Below, in pieces: positions 1 to 8,224 of a DNA stretch of 64,000 nt. The DNA lies in NCBI GenBank assembly GCA_001898485.1, contig MKTY01000020.1, positions 868,001 through 932,000 on the forward strand, given 5' to 3'. Numbering within the stretch: position 1 is the first letter of the stretch; each line of letters opens with the position of its first letter. Source of the DNA: Sphingobacteriales bacterium 46-32 (GTDB lineage Bacteria; Bacteroidota; Bacteroidia; Chitinophagales; Chitinophagaceae). Under the pieces are notes generated by a model. The model worked only from the letters and a program-made list of their open reading frames with translations, had not been told where the DNA came from and searched no databases. Both the position numbers and the translations under genes were made by a program.

Positions 1-1
1 A

Positions 2-805
2 CGTAAAAGCCTGTTGCAGGAAAAAGCGGTTGCCATTGTTGGCTCACGCAAAGCGGGTAAGGCTGCGCTGGAGTTTACGGACGCTGTGGCAAAAAAATGT
101 GTGGCTGATCAAAAGGTAATCGTAAGCGGCTTTGCTAAAGGAGTAGACCTGCAGGCGCTGGACAGTACACTTGCCGTCAACGGGAAAAGCATTATCGTTT
201 TACCCCAGGGTATTATTACTTTTCAATCGGGGTTCAAAAAATATTATCAGCCAATCGTCAGTGGAAATGTGCTTGTTGTAAGCACCTTCTTTCCTAAAGC
301 CGCCTGGGAAGTAGGGCTTGCCATGGCTCGTAACGTTTACATCTATGGTCTCGCTGAAGAAATCTATGTAGCCGAGTCTGACAATAAAGGCGGTACATGG
401 GAAGGCGCGATGAACGGAATAAAAAGACAGCGCAAAATCTATGTGCGTATACCAGAACAACTGGAAAAAAATGCCAATCTCGAACTGATACGACTTGGCG
501 CAGTACCTGTAGACGCTTATGGAGCAGTCATGGATATAAACTCCGCCACTACAATACAGGCAGCAAGCCTGGTAGCCGAATCAACAGAACCATATCACAC
601 AATAAACAGAGATATCGAAAAGGAGATACTTGGACTCCTCAAGACCGGCTCATTTACTGTAAAAGAAATTACCGAAACAGTTAAACCCGACTGGGATAAT
701 CGTAAACTGTCGGGATTCTTAAAAAAGAATCCCAACATCAAAACGGTCTCCGGCAAGCCGGTGCGGTACACGATACAAGATGTGATTGTAACATCCTTGT
801 TTTAG
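2..805 (+). CDS. Divergent DprA/SLOG-like protein, 5' end missing
   Basis: The frame is open to the left edge, so the start codon lies outside the window; the TTG at 14 is probably internal. The visible part carries a Rossmann-type nucleotide-binding fold of the DprA/Smf (SLOG) kind: AIVGSRKAG near the left end, then VIVSGFAKGVDLQAL, and later the VYIYGLAEEIYVAES strand-helix unit. The C-terminal 70 residues look like the short winged-helix tail seen in DprA proteins. It lacks the usual FPxRNR signature, so it is a divergent member. DprA loads RecA on incoming single-stranded DNA; divergent SLOG proteins also occur in defence loci. The neighbouring AT-rich operon makes an accessory role plausible, but this is inference. 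Confidence 0.6.
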   Translation, partial: RKSLLQEKAVAIVGSRKAGKAALEFTDAVAKKCVADQKVIVSGFAKGVDLQALDSTLAVNGKSIIVLPQGIITFQSGFKKYYQPIVSGNVLVVSTFFPKAAWEVGLAMARNVYIYGLAEEIYVAESDNKGGTWEGAMNGIKRQRKIYVRIPEQLEKNANLELIRLGAVPVDAYGAVMDINSATTIQAASLVAESTEPYHTINRDIEKEILGLLKTGSFTVKEITETVKPDWDNRKLSGFLKKNPNIKTVSGKPVRYTIQDVIVTSLF

Positions 806-895
806 AAGAACCTGCTAGTGAAGTTGCTATTGCTGGATAAAGCATATAAAAATAGTTTGTTTATCACCTTCGTGTTTAGTTAATTCTACATATAA

Positions 896-1885
896 CTAGC
901 CAGCTCCGGCAAGAATCTTTAATTTTTTTATATGAGTTTCCATTTGATGTGATATCATTACATCGTAATCTGTTGGTCTCTCATGCCTTTTATTCATTAC
1001 CACGAAAAGCTCCAGTCCCAATAACAATAAAAACCAAATACAATAAACAATCAAAGCTGGTACTGATTTCGATAACAATCCGAACATTATATTTAGTTCA
1101 TCGATGAAACCTGTCTTAGATTTTAATGATACCTCAATCGAATTTCTTAAATTCGCAAGCGAATCTCCTTGAGCAATAATCATTCTTTGAATTGATTTTA
1201 TCTGGGAATCAAGTGGGGCAATTAGTAGAATATTAGGGTTCGGTGTTTGTGTGTTCAACGTTGTCGGCTTAATAACATAGCTAGTTTGAGTTTGGACTCT
1301 ACCCAAGGAGTCTGCCTTAGATGTTGTAACAGGAACAGGGTTAGATTGTACAGTAGTGATATTAATTAAAGGATTACGCTGGATATTATTGTTCAAGGCC
1401 GTCCGTTGACTATCTTTATTTACAAATTGAGCCTTTAATTCATCTATTTGCCTTTGCCTTATTGCAGCTCTTTTTGGATATATATTTTCAATTTTATCAT
1501 TAATAAACTGTTCTTTTTCTAGATCAATATCGTCTTTAAAAATAATCTGGTCAATAATGATTGACCCGATTAAAGCCATCATAACCGCAATTAGACCTCG
1601 AAACACTTGGAGATAATTATTCTTATGAGTCTGCATTATTATCTGCCGTTCAACTTGTATAATAATAATTACAAAAAGTATAGTTGCAAAAAGACTGTAT
1701 ATTGAAGACACGTGCAAGTACCTTTTAGCAAATGAGTATCCAATTAACCCCCATAGTATACTTAGAATAATCATCGCGGCGGTGTAACGTTTCACTGTTT
1801 TTTTAGCAACCTCACTACAGTTCCTTAGAATAGAATAATTATATCCCGTTAGAAAGCAGCCCATTCTTATCCAAGCTTCGTGCAT
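896..1885 (-). CDS. DUF4407-type membrane protein
   Basis: The 329-residue product has the DUF4407 layout: two adjacent membrane segments at about 36-78, a third at 93-115, a long charged and Gln/Asn-rich, partly coiled-coil stretch from 120 to 265, and a fourth membrane segment near 273-297. The long central part is expected on one side of the inner membrane. The molecular function of DUF4407 is unknown. It is the last gene of a four-gene minus-strand operon, only 12 bp after the coiled-coil protein, and shares its low GC content with those genes. The combination of membrane protein and nuclease in one operon resembles defence or conflict modules, but nothing in this protein itself proves that. 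Confidence 0.7.
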   Translation of the reverse strand: MHEAWIRMGCFLTGYNYSILRNCSEVAKKTVKRYTAAMIILSILWGLIGYSFAKRYLHVSSIYSLFATILFVIIIIQVERQIIMQTHKNNYLQVFRGLIAVMMALIGSIIIDQIIFKDDIDLEKEQFINDKIENIYPKRAAIRQRQIDELKAQFVNKDSQRTALNNNIQRNPLINITTVQSNPVPVTTSKADSLGRVQTQTSYVIKPTTLNTQTPNPNILLIAPLDSQIKSIQRMIIAQGDSLANLRNSIEVSLKSKTGFIDELNIMFGLLSKSVPALIVYCIWFLLLLGLELFVVMNKRHERPTDYDVMISHQMETHIKKLKILAGAG

Positions 1886-1897
1886 AAATTCTTTATT

Positions 1898-2455
1898 TTA
1901 AAATTTTCGTTTATTACTTTCATGGATAGCAATAGCTGCCATTCCATTTTGAAACCCCCTTTTATAGCTAATCACCAACCTATGCGATTCGCCCAGGTCT
2001 ATCGCCTGTTTTTGTATTTCGATTATTTTTCTGTAATGGTCGTCCGCCTTTTCCTTTCTCATTTTAAGCTCATCAACGACATCCACCATTCCTATTCTGT
2101 TTCTACTTTCGATAAGAAAGTCTAGCTCTCTTATTGCATCCTCATAGAATGTTTTTGCCTTGTCAACAATTATTCCCAGTTCGCCCTGAATTTCTTTAAT
2201 CTTTTCATTCCTATAAGAAGTGTCTGGATGAGCAAGTGCGTCCTCATATCCGCTTTGTTGATAGTCTTTTGATAAAAAATTATACACCATGTAAATATTA
2301 TTCTGAGCGTTATATTCTTCATCTAACACCTCAGCCGTATTATTTGGCTCATTTTTTTCAATAAAGACCTCTTCCGGTATATCCGGTTGAGGGGTTTCAA
2401 CTTTCATTTCATTTAATCTTTTATTACCCGTAAATAGTTTGGATAGCCACGACAT
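1898..2455 (-). CDS. Coiled-coil protein of unknown function
   Basis: I do not recognise this 185-residue protein. It has no signal peptide. The first 75 residues are acidic and poorly ordered, and the stretch from about 85 to 165 is strongly helical with heptad-like spacing, ending in a basic tail. It starts 10 bp after the HNH gene and ends 12 bp before the DUF4407 gene, so all three are almost certainly co-transcribed and perhaps translationally coupled. A helical soluble protein between a nuclease and a membrane protein could be a linker or sensor subunit; that is a guess from context only. Base composition is AT-rich like the rest of the operon. Confidence 0.55.
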   Translation of the reverse strand: MSWLSKLFTGNKRLNEMKVETPQPDIPEEVFIEKNEPNNTAEVLDEEYNAQNNIYMVYNFLSKDYQQSGYEDALAHPDTSYRNEKIKEIQGELGIIVDKAKTFYEDAIRELDFLIESRNRIGMVDVVDELKMRKEKADDHYRKIIEIQKQAIDLGESHRLVISYKRGFQNGMAAIAIHESNKRKF

Positions 2456-2465
2456 ATAAAAAAAT

Positions 2466-2861
2466 TTAGATTATTAGCGACGGGACTTTAAACTTTGAAT
2501 GCCCCCTCGAATGACATTTTGAACAAAGTGTTATAAGCAAGCTATTATCATAGTCCCAGGGCACTTTAAATTTTTTTGTTGCATAAATAAAGTGGTACTG
2601 CCGATGATGGACTTGAAGGCCTTTTTTGCTACTGCATATAATACACCTATGGTTATCTCTTTCTATAATTTCCTTTCGTTTCGATTTCCATTTCGGATGA
2701 AGAATAAGGCCTGCATACGAACCATGCGTTTCTGGGATAATGCTATTATCTACATCTAAAACTATAGACTTACGATTGTCATCAAGGGCCGTTTTTGGGT
2801 CGAAATATCTACTACGTTTAACTGTGTTTTGCCTTCCCTTTAGTGATATATAGGTTCGCAT
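2466..2861 (-). CDS. HNH endonuclease-like protein
   Basis: This 131-residue protein has a compact HNH nuclease fold in its second half. A CIICSS zinc-knuckle pair is followed by the catalytic-type LQVHHRQYH segment (about residues 88-96) and a second knuckle CSKCHSRGH near 112-120. HNH domains cut nucleic acid using a metal held by the histidines. The N-terminal 55 residues are not recognised and could bind DNA or a partner. It is the second gene of the operon, 31 bp after the secreted PEGA-like gene. Zinc ligands and the HH pair are all present, so activity is plausible. The substrate cannot be told from sequence. Confidence 0.78.
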   Translation of the reverse strand: MRTYISLKGRQNTVKRSRYFDPKTALDDNRKSIVLDVDNSIIPETHGSYAGLILHPKWKSKRKEIIERDNHRCIICSSKKGLQVHHRQYHFIYATKKFKVPWDYDNSLLITLCSKCHSRGHSKFKVPSLII

Positions 2862-2892
2862 GTCAATTTAATTACACAATGTTTGCTATTAT

Positions 2893-4071
2893 TTACTCGA
2901 CAGCAATTTTAGACCTCACTGAAAACGCCACCACCTTTACTTCGACATCATGCCCATTAAGAGAACTATTGTTATTAAAGGCAAGTATTAGGTCAGATGC
3001 ATATTCTTTAATAAGGGCATAATCGGTGGTTACATTTGTCGCACTTCTGAATGCATATTGTCGATATGATCTGTCATTAAGAAACAATTGGGAGTTTATG
3101 TTATCAACAAATCTATAATCTAATGTTGCGGTTGCATTCATCATTGGGAGCGAGGGGATAAGCTTAAGCCCAAACATTACCAAGGGATTTAATGAAATTA
3201 AGCTGCTAGCCTTGGAAACAGTACTCGCGAAGTTTCGCATTTTTTCCATTGACTCTTGCCCAACACCTATCCAATACACCCAGTAGCTTGTGTTTTTAGG
3301 CAGGTTTATAGTCAGGAGCGTTTTATTAGACCTGCCACTATTTACTGAATATGCTCGAACCTGAGTATTCAACACCTCCGTACTGATAGTATCATATACC
3401 TTTTTTGGTGTCGTATTAAAATCAACACTGCTTGTCGGTCCGGGTATTCGATCCAGAAAAATTTCTGCATCTTTTCCAAATAGTGCATCAGTCGACATGG
3501 ATAGCTGATAGACGCCTTTCATGGGAATTTTTATTCGGCCATCTGTGATACTGTTTACAGACTCTTTTTTATACAGCTCCGTCCCTGTTTCATAATTTTT
3601 AAGCAACACCGATCCAGTCCCTTTCTTATTCAGGATCGAAAAATTGATAACGATTTCGTCACCCTTATCAAAGGCAATCAGATTTTCTTCTGCTTCGTTT
3701 ACAATTAAACCGGTCAGATTTACTCGTTTGTTTAAAACCCTTATCGCCTTTGAAGAAGATTGTTCAGCATTACCACAGCCCACCTTGACTATACTTTTTA
3801 GGCTAGAATCTACGACCAGGGTCATGTTAATCTTCTCATTCTCTACTCTTACTTGTAAGTAGTGTTCTCCGTAAGAGAGTTTTTGGCGGGTAACATCTTC
3901 CGCTTCAATTTTACCTATTTCTATTCCATCAATCAGCAAGGTGCCCGTGCGGCAGCTTACTATTAAAACATCTTTATCCAGAGGAGCTTGACCCCAAAGA
4001 CTCGTTAGGGTAAAAAGCATAATAAGAGAGACAAAGGTCCTGTAGACCAGTGAGGATGCTGGCTTTTTCAT
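2893..4071 (-). CDS. Secreted PEGA-like protein, operon lead gene
   Basis: The 392-residue product begins with a clear signal peptide (Lys-Lys start, hydrophobic core, likely cleavage after SLWGQA). Residues 30-95 resemble a PEGA-type beta domain: a VLIVSCRTGTLLIDG strand followed by a short 'made to look larger' hairpin ending in HYLQVRV. The rest is beta-rich with no catalytic motif I recognise. PEGA domains occur on extracellular or periplasmic proteins, so this product should act outside the inner membrane. It leads the minus-strand operon that continues with HNH, coiled-coil and DUF4407 genes, which is an odd mix of an exported protein with a nuclease. Start chosen at the ATG that gives the signal peptide. 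Confidence 0.6.
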   Translation of the reverse strand: MKKPASSLVYRTFVSLIMLFTLTSLWGQAPLDKDVLIVSCRTGTLLIDGIEIGKIEAEDVTRQKLSYGEHYLQVRVENEKINMTLVVDSSLKSIVKVGCGNAEQSSSKAIRVLNKRVNLTGLIVNEAEENLIAFDKGDEIVINFSILNKKGTGSVLLKNYETGTELYKKESVNSITDGRIKIPMKGVYQLSMSTDALFGKDAEIFLDRIPGPTSSVDFNTTPKKVYDTISTEVLNTQVRAYSVNSGRSNKTLLTINLPKNTSYWVYWIGVGQESMEKMRNFASTVSKASSLISLNPLVMFGLKLIPSLPMMNATATLDYRFVDNINSQLFLNDRSYRQYAFRSATNVTTDYALIKEYASDLILAFNNNSSLNGHDVEVKVVAFSVRSKIAVE

Positions 4072-4167
4072 AGTATTGGTTTAATCTATCGAAGATTAAA
4101 AGTAATAGGCTGCTATAAAATTTGCAATAGTTCGTTTAATAAATTTTCATATTTAAAGTTCAACTAT

Positions 4168-4181
4168 CCGTGAAAACACGG
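4168..4181. promoter_or_regulatory. Small inverted repeat in divergent promoter region
   Basis: CCGTG-AAAA-CACGG lies between the divergent operon (start 4071) and the HNH gene (start 4343). The stem is only 5 bp, so it may be a chance repeat. The rest of this 271-bp spacer is very AT-rich and presumably holds both promoters; no clear TAnnTTTG box was identified. Confidence 0.3.
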
Positions 4182-4342
4182 TAGATGCTTTGCATTAACC
4201 TTCACAAAAGAAAAATTCGTTGTGCCTAATTGGTCATATATCTCTTTACCGAGGCTATTTGTCCCTTTTCCCTATTTTTTGTAGGTTTATCCAATCTGCT
4301 GTTTACAGCACCATTAATAACCCTACGCTCACCCCCTTTCAC

Positions 4343-5089
4343 ATGCGCAACCCAAAATGGCACCGTGACGAAATCATTCTGGCCCTGGATCTTTATTTCG
4401 ATCCTAAAAGAGGCTCTATAGACGATAAAAACCGGCGAATAATTGAACTAAGTAAATTATTAAACAAGCTCCCGATATTTAGCGACCGACCAGATCAAGA
4501 ACGATTTAGGAATCCTAACGGAGTAACTTTAAAACTATCTAACTTTTTGGCCCTTGACCCAAACTATCATGGCAAAGGAATGACGAGCAGTTCGCAACTC
4601 GATAAAATTGTATTCAATGAATTTTCTGGCGACCGAGAAAAACTACACCGCATTGCCAACAATATTCGCGAAATCGCTAATGATGCGCGGCTCATTAGCC
4701 AGCTTAGAACTGTGGAAGAAGACGATCAAACAGTCAATGATAGCGTAATAGAAGGCCAAACACTCTATCGACTTCACAAAGTAGTAGAGCGAGATAGTCG
4801 AATAATAAGAAAGAAAAAAGAGCAGGTTTTTGGACAACTAGGCAAACTGGCTTGTGAAGCTTGCTCTTTCGAATTTCAAGCATATTATGGCGAAATTGGG
4901 TATGGCTTTATTGAATGCCATCACCGTACTCCGCTCGCCAGCTTTAAAGCCAATACTAAAACCACACTCGACGACTTAGCGCTAGTCTGCTCCAACTGTC
5001 ACCGAATGCTCCATCGCAAAATTGATACTCTTACAGTAGACCATCTTAGAACCCTAATCAAAAAAAATAGAAGGCCCCCGATCAATTAA
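4343..5089 (+). CDS. McrA-like HNH endonuclease (type IV restriction-like)
   Basis: An open frame starts at 4222 (TTG), but the ATG at 4343 begins exactly at the conserved MRNPKWHRDEIILALDLY segment and is the better start (248 residues). That N-terminal block, and the KLSNFLALDP unit after it, resemble the recognition part of HNH proteins related to McrA, which cut modified DNA. The C-terminal HNH domain is complete: CEACSF knuckle, ECHHRTPL with the catalytic histidines, then LVCSNCHRMLHR. A modified-base restriction role is inferred from family resemblance. It is divergent from the DUF4407 operon, which carries a second, unrelated HNH protein. Start context has no obvious Shine-Dalgarno. 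Confidence 0.75.
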   Translation: MRNPKWHRDEIILALDLYFDPKRGSIDDKNRRIIELSKLLNKLPIFSDRPDQERFRNPNGVTLKLSNFLALDPNYHGKGMTSSSQLDKIVFNEFSGDREKLHRIANNIREIANDARLISQLRTVEEDDQTVNDSVIEGQTLYRLHKVVERDSRIIRKKKEQVFGQLGKLACEACSFEFQAYYGEIGYGFIECHHRTPLASFKANTKTTLDDLALVCSNCHRMLHRKIDTLTVDHLRTLIKKNRRPPIN

Positions 5090-5113
5090 GCATTATCAGT
5101 AAATTTGAAGCTT

Positions 5114-5163
5114 TGCTCCGGTAAGCGTATACAAAATGTAATTACGCAATGATCGGAGCATTT
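5114..5163 (+). terminator. Hairpin after HNH gene
   Basis: TGCTCCG (5114-5120) pairs with CGGAGCA (5154-5160), with an inner GCGTA/TACGC pair, then a TTT. It sits 25 bp after the HNH stop codon and just before the next gene, as expected for a transcription terminator, though the T-run is short. Confidence 0.5.
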
Positions 5164-5176
5164 CAATCCATTAGAA

Positions 5177-5752
5177 ATGATGATAATTGACGGAACAAGC
5201 TACCCCCTCCCCAACTCCCTCTTCCTCTTCGCCCTCGAATCCGAAGCCGGCGATCATTTTAATAATCACAACAAGCTGATCACCGGCATTGGCAAGGTGG
5301 CTGCCACCTATGCACTTACCAAAGCTATTCATACACAAAAGCCCAAACTGATCGTGAACCTGGGTTCTGCAGGCAGTAATTTTTTCAAAAGAGGCACCGT
5401 TGTTTGCTGTACACAGTTTATACAAAGAGATATGGATGTGCGGCCGCTGGGATTTGAGCTGTATGAAACACCTTTGTCAGGCATTCCGCCTGTATTGAAA
5501 TACGGACTCACTATGGATGGCCTGCCCGAAGGCATCTGTGGCACGGGCGACCATTTTGATACCAATCATACTACCACGGCCTACAACCTGGTAGATATGG
5601 AAGCCTATGCCCTGGCCCTGGTAGCCATGCAGGAAAATATTCCCTTTCTATGCCTGAAATACATCTCCGATGGAGCCGATGGGTCGGCGGCAGAAGACTG
5701 GACCGTGCAGGTACACCGCGCAGCCGAAGCCTTTGCACAGCTGGTACTATGA
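5177..5752 (+). CDS. Nucleoside phosphorylase / nucleosidase family protein
   Basis: The 191-residue product has the core of the PNP/UDP family: GIGKVAATYAL (phosphate and ribose side), VNLGSAGS, CGTGDHFDT, and the ribose-binding VDMEAYAL followed by LKYISDGAD. The family cleaves the glycosidic bond of nucleosides or of 5'-methylthioadenosine and S-adenosylhomocysteine. The protein is short compared with the usual 230-250 residues of MTA/SAH nucleosidases, so the exact substrate is uncertain. The final Asp of SDGAD is the typical general acid position. It stands alone between the HNH gene and the oxidoreductase pair and looks like a housekeeping salvage enzyme. Confidence 0.8.
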   Translation: MMIIDGTSYPLPNSLFLFALESEAGDHFNNHNKLITGIGKVAATYALTKAIHTQKPKLIVNLGSAGSNFFKRGTVVCCTQFIQRDMDVRPLGFELYETPLSGIPPVLKYGLTMDGLPEGICGTGDHFDTNHTTTAYNLVDMEAYALALVAMQENIPFLCLKYISDGADGSAAEDWTVQVHRAAEAFAQLVL

Positions 5753-5876
5753 TGATCTATTGTATATACTAATGAGTGGCTTATAAATGTTGTTTCTACA
5801 TTCATATTGACATGCCTATAAATTTTTTACCTTATCAGGTATTTTAAATAAGCGGTGAAATGTCTATTTTGTCAGC

Positions 5877-6314
5877 ATGGATGATGACCCCCTCCGGAAC
5901 CCAAACCTAAACAGACGAAAGTTTATTCGCTGGGCTGTTGCCGGCACTATAGTGGTGGGAGTACCGGTGTTTGTATTAAAGCAATGCGATCTGTTTAGCC
6001 ACCAGCATCTGCGCCCCGAAGATGTGTTGTTAGATCTCTGTGGTGTGGAAACAGTACATATCATTGGCAAAAAATGGATCGACGATCATCCGCAGGAAGC
6101 TACTGCCAGCCAGCTTAAACAAAAATTGTTGCAGGGGTCGCGCATCAACGATTATGATCAGGCCAGCCAAAACGACCGCAGCAAACATTTGCAATCCAGG
6201 ATCAAAGCAGATTTTGCCCAATCCAACACATTGCTTACGGAAGGCTGGGTACTCACACCCACTGAGTGCAGGGTAGCAGCCCTCTATTATCTGACTCAAG
6301 CTCAACAATCCTGA
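5877..6314 (+). CDS. Tat-exported small subunit (gluconate dehydrogenase subunit 3-like)
   Basis: The N-terminus has a twin-arginine type signal, NRRKFIRWAVAG followed by a hydrophobic stretch, so the protein should be exported folded or with a cofactor-bearing partner. The remaining 110 residues resemble the small subunit 3 of membrane-bound gluconate-type dehydrogenases, ending with the TPTECRVAALYYLTQ helix. It stops one base before the start of the GMC oxidoreductase, so the two are coupled. The expected role is to chaperone and co-export the flavoprotein, which itself has no signal. Assignment rests on context as much as on sequence; the substrate is unknown. Confidence 0.65.
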   Translation: MDDDPLRNPNLNRRKFIRWAVAGTIVVGVPVFVLKQCDLFSHQHLRPEDVLLDLCGVETVHIIGKKWIDDHPQEATASQLKQKLLQGSRINDYDQASQNDRSKHLQSRIKADFAQSNTLLTEGWVLTPTECRVAALYYLTQAQQS

Positions 6315-6315
6315 T

Positions 6316-7854
6316 ATGCACATCGATGCACGGCAACTGGAAGCTGATAGTCTTGTAGAAGGAGACCTCTGCATTGTGGGAGCCGGCCCCGCCGGCATCA
6401 GCATAGCACTGGACTGGATGGGCCGTCAACAAAAAGTGATCCTGCTCGAGTCAGGCGGATTTGACTACGACGATACTATACAGGACTCTTATAAAGGCGA
6501 AAATACCGGACTGCCTTACTTTTCGCTACGCTCCACACGGCTGCATTATTTTGGCGGCACTTCCGGCCACTGGGGCGGCTTCTGCGCCAAACTTGATCCG
6601 ATAGATTTTAAAAAACGGGCCTGGATCAATGACAGTGGCTGGCCCATCTCACTACAGGATATAGAACCTTATTATCCAAAAGCCCATGAGCTGGTTGAGC
6701 TGGGTCCTTATCAATGGACTGCCGATTACTGGACCAAAGAAAAGCCGGCATTTAAATCGCTCTTCCCCTCCAACAACTACCTGTGGGATAAAATCTGGCA
6801 AATAAGCCCGCCCACCCGCTTTGGAGATAAATACAGAGACGCTATCATTCATGCGCCAAATATTCATCTTTACACGTATGCTAATCTAACCGATATCACT
6901 ACCAACGAAACCGGCGACTATATTACAACGGTAACCATCAAAACGCCGGCAGGCAAAAAGTATACGGTAAAAGCCCGGCAGTTTATACTGGCAGGCGGCG
7001 CTATTCAGAATGCGCGGATGCTGCTTGCCGCCAACAAACAACAACCGAATGGCCTGGGCAACCAGTACGATGTGGTGGGAAGATATTTTATGGAGCATAT
7101 CGAAATCAAATCGGGCGAATTGTGGCTGCTCGAGCCTCACAGCCTCGCCTTTTATATGCTCAACACAACGGCCCGCGCAGAAATAGCCGTCAAAGAAGCA
7201 ACGCAGGAAAAGCTGGGTATTACCAATGGAACTATTTCACTCAGCCCACTTAACGTTGCTAACCGCCTGCCCTCGCAAAACCAGTCATGGTCTGGCGATG
7301 ACCCCCGCAAAAACCTGAAAACACTTCACTCAGATGTAGAAAAAGCTGATGAAAACAAACTCCTGAAGCATCTCAAACAAAATTATCGTACGGCCTTTGG
7401 CATGTTTAGCCGTTTTGAATCGGTGCCAGACCGCGATTCAAGAGTTTTTCTCGACAGGAAAACAGATGCGTTTGGTACACCCCTGGCCTCGCTGCACTGG
7501 AAGCTCAGCGAACTGGATAAAATAAGTATCCGCCGCATGCATGAATTGGTCGGGCAGCAATTGGGAGCAGCCGGATTGGGAAGAGTAAAACTGGTCAGCC
7601 CCATTGCCGACCCCAACAACAATAGCTGGGCAGAAGATGCGATCGGTGGCTGGCACCACATCGGCACCACGCGTATGGGAACAGACCCACACATGAGCGT
7701 GGTAGATCAAAACTGCCAGGTACATGGCATTCACAATCTCTACTGTGCCGGCGCATCCTGCTTTTCAACAGCAGGTGCCGTCAATCCCACACTTTCACTG
7801 ATAGCCCTGAGCCTGCGTCTGTCTGATTTTTTGAAAAATAAGCGCAACTTTTAA
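6316..7854 (+). CDS. GMC family FAD-dependent oxidoreductase
   Basis: This 512-residue flavoenzyme begins with a dinucleotide-binding motif, CIVGAGPAGISIALDW, and the ribose-binding VILLESGG. The GGTSGHWGGFC segment and the C-terminal GGWHHIGTTRMG with a catalytic-type His, then AGASCFSTAGAVNPTL closing the FAD site, are typical of GMC oxidoreductases. Such enzymes oxidise alcohols or sugars and, with a small Tat subunit, pass electrons to a membrane acceptor. The Tat-signal gene directly upstream supplies that partner. No cytochrome subunit is encoded next to it, so the electron acceptor is not evident here. The gene converges on the minus-strand small gene at 7873. Confidence 0.88.
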   Translation: MHIDARQLEADSLVEGDLCIVGAGPAGISIALDWMGRQQKVILLESGGFDYDDTIQDSYKGENTGLPYFSLRSTRLHYFGGTSGHWGGFCAKLDPIDFKKRAWINDSGWPISLQDIEPYYPKAHELVELGPYQWTADYWTKEKPAFKSLFPSNNYLWDKIWQISPPTRFGDKYRDAIIHAPNIHLYTYANLTDITTNETGDYITTVTIKTPAGKKYTVKARQFILAGGAIQNARMLLAANKQQPNGLGNQYDVVGRYFMEHIEIKSGELWLLEPHSLAFYMLNTTARAEIAVKEATQEKLGITNGTISLSPLNVANRLPSQNQSWSGDDPRKNLKTLHSDVEKADENKLLKHLKQNYRTAFGMFSRFESVPDRDSRVFLDRKTDAFGTPLASLHWKLSELDKISIRRMHELVGQQLGAAGLGRVKLVSPIADPNNNSWAEDAIGGWHHIGTTRMGTDPHMSVVDQNCQVHGIHNLYCAGASCFSTAGAVNPTLSLIALSLRLSDFLKNKRNF

Positions 7855-7872
7855 TTGCAGCCGACCGAAGGC

Positions 7873-8202
7873 TTACCAGTAATATCCAAATATAAAATCT
7901 CTTTCTTTTACGGCTTCGCCCTGAAACTCCACGCCAGATTTGCCTGACCACAGCAGCCGGTACAAAGAAGAACCGCGGGCGCGCGAGATCGTGAGGTCCA
8001 CTTCATAACTGCCATCTGCCTGCAGCCACGTAGCCTTAAAACTGCCCACAAAAGGGTCATCGGGCTCAGTACCGGCGGCCACTCGTTTAGCTGTTTCGGG
8101 ATACGGCTCAGTAGTATCTGTATTAAAATAAGTAGTGGTCAGAATCTGATGATCGTGCGAGCGCATTACAAATGCACCCAGGAAAGGTCTTTTTGCTGAC
8201 AT
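7873..8202 (-). CDS. Small protein downstream of the ATPase-helicase
   Basis: I do not recognise this 109-residue protein. It has no signal peptide or membrane segment and appears beta-rich, with a compact pattern of alternating hydrophobic residues and the end VKERDFIFGYYW. It begins 22 bp after the stop of the 1603-residue ATPase-helicase on the same strand, so the two probably share a transcript. A small beta protein next to a large helicase could be an accessory or an independent gene. Its end is 18 bp from the end of the convergent GMC gene. Conservation of this pairing in other genomes would decide whether they work together. Confidence 0.55.
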   Translation of the reverse strand: MSAKRPFLGAFVMRSHDHQILTTTYFNTDTTEPYPETAKRVAAGTEPDDPFVGSFKATWLQADGSYEVDLTISRARGSSLYRLLWSGKSGVEFQGEAVKERDFIFGYYW

Positions 8203-8224
8203 AGATTTTGTTTTATTGAAATTG

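Noticed and set aside
4220-4342. N-terminal extension of the McrA-like protein
   Set aside because: The extra 41 residues before the ATG at 4343 start at a TTG and do not match the family.
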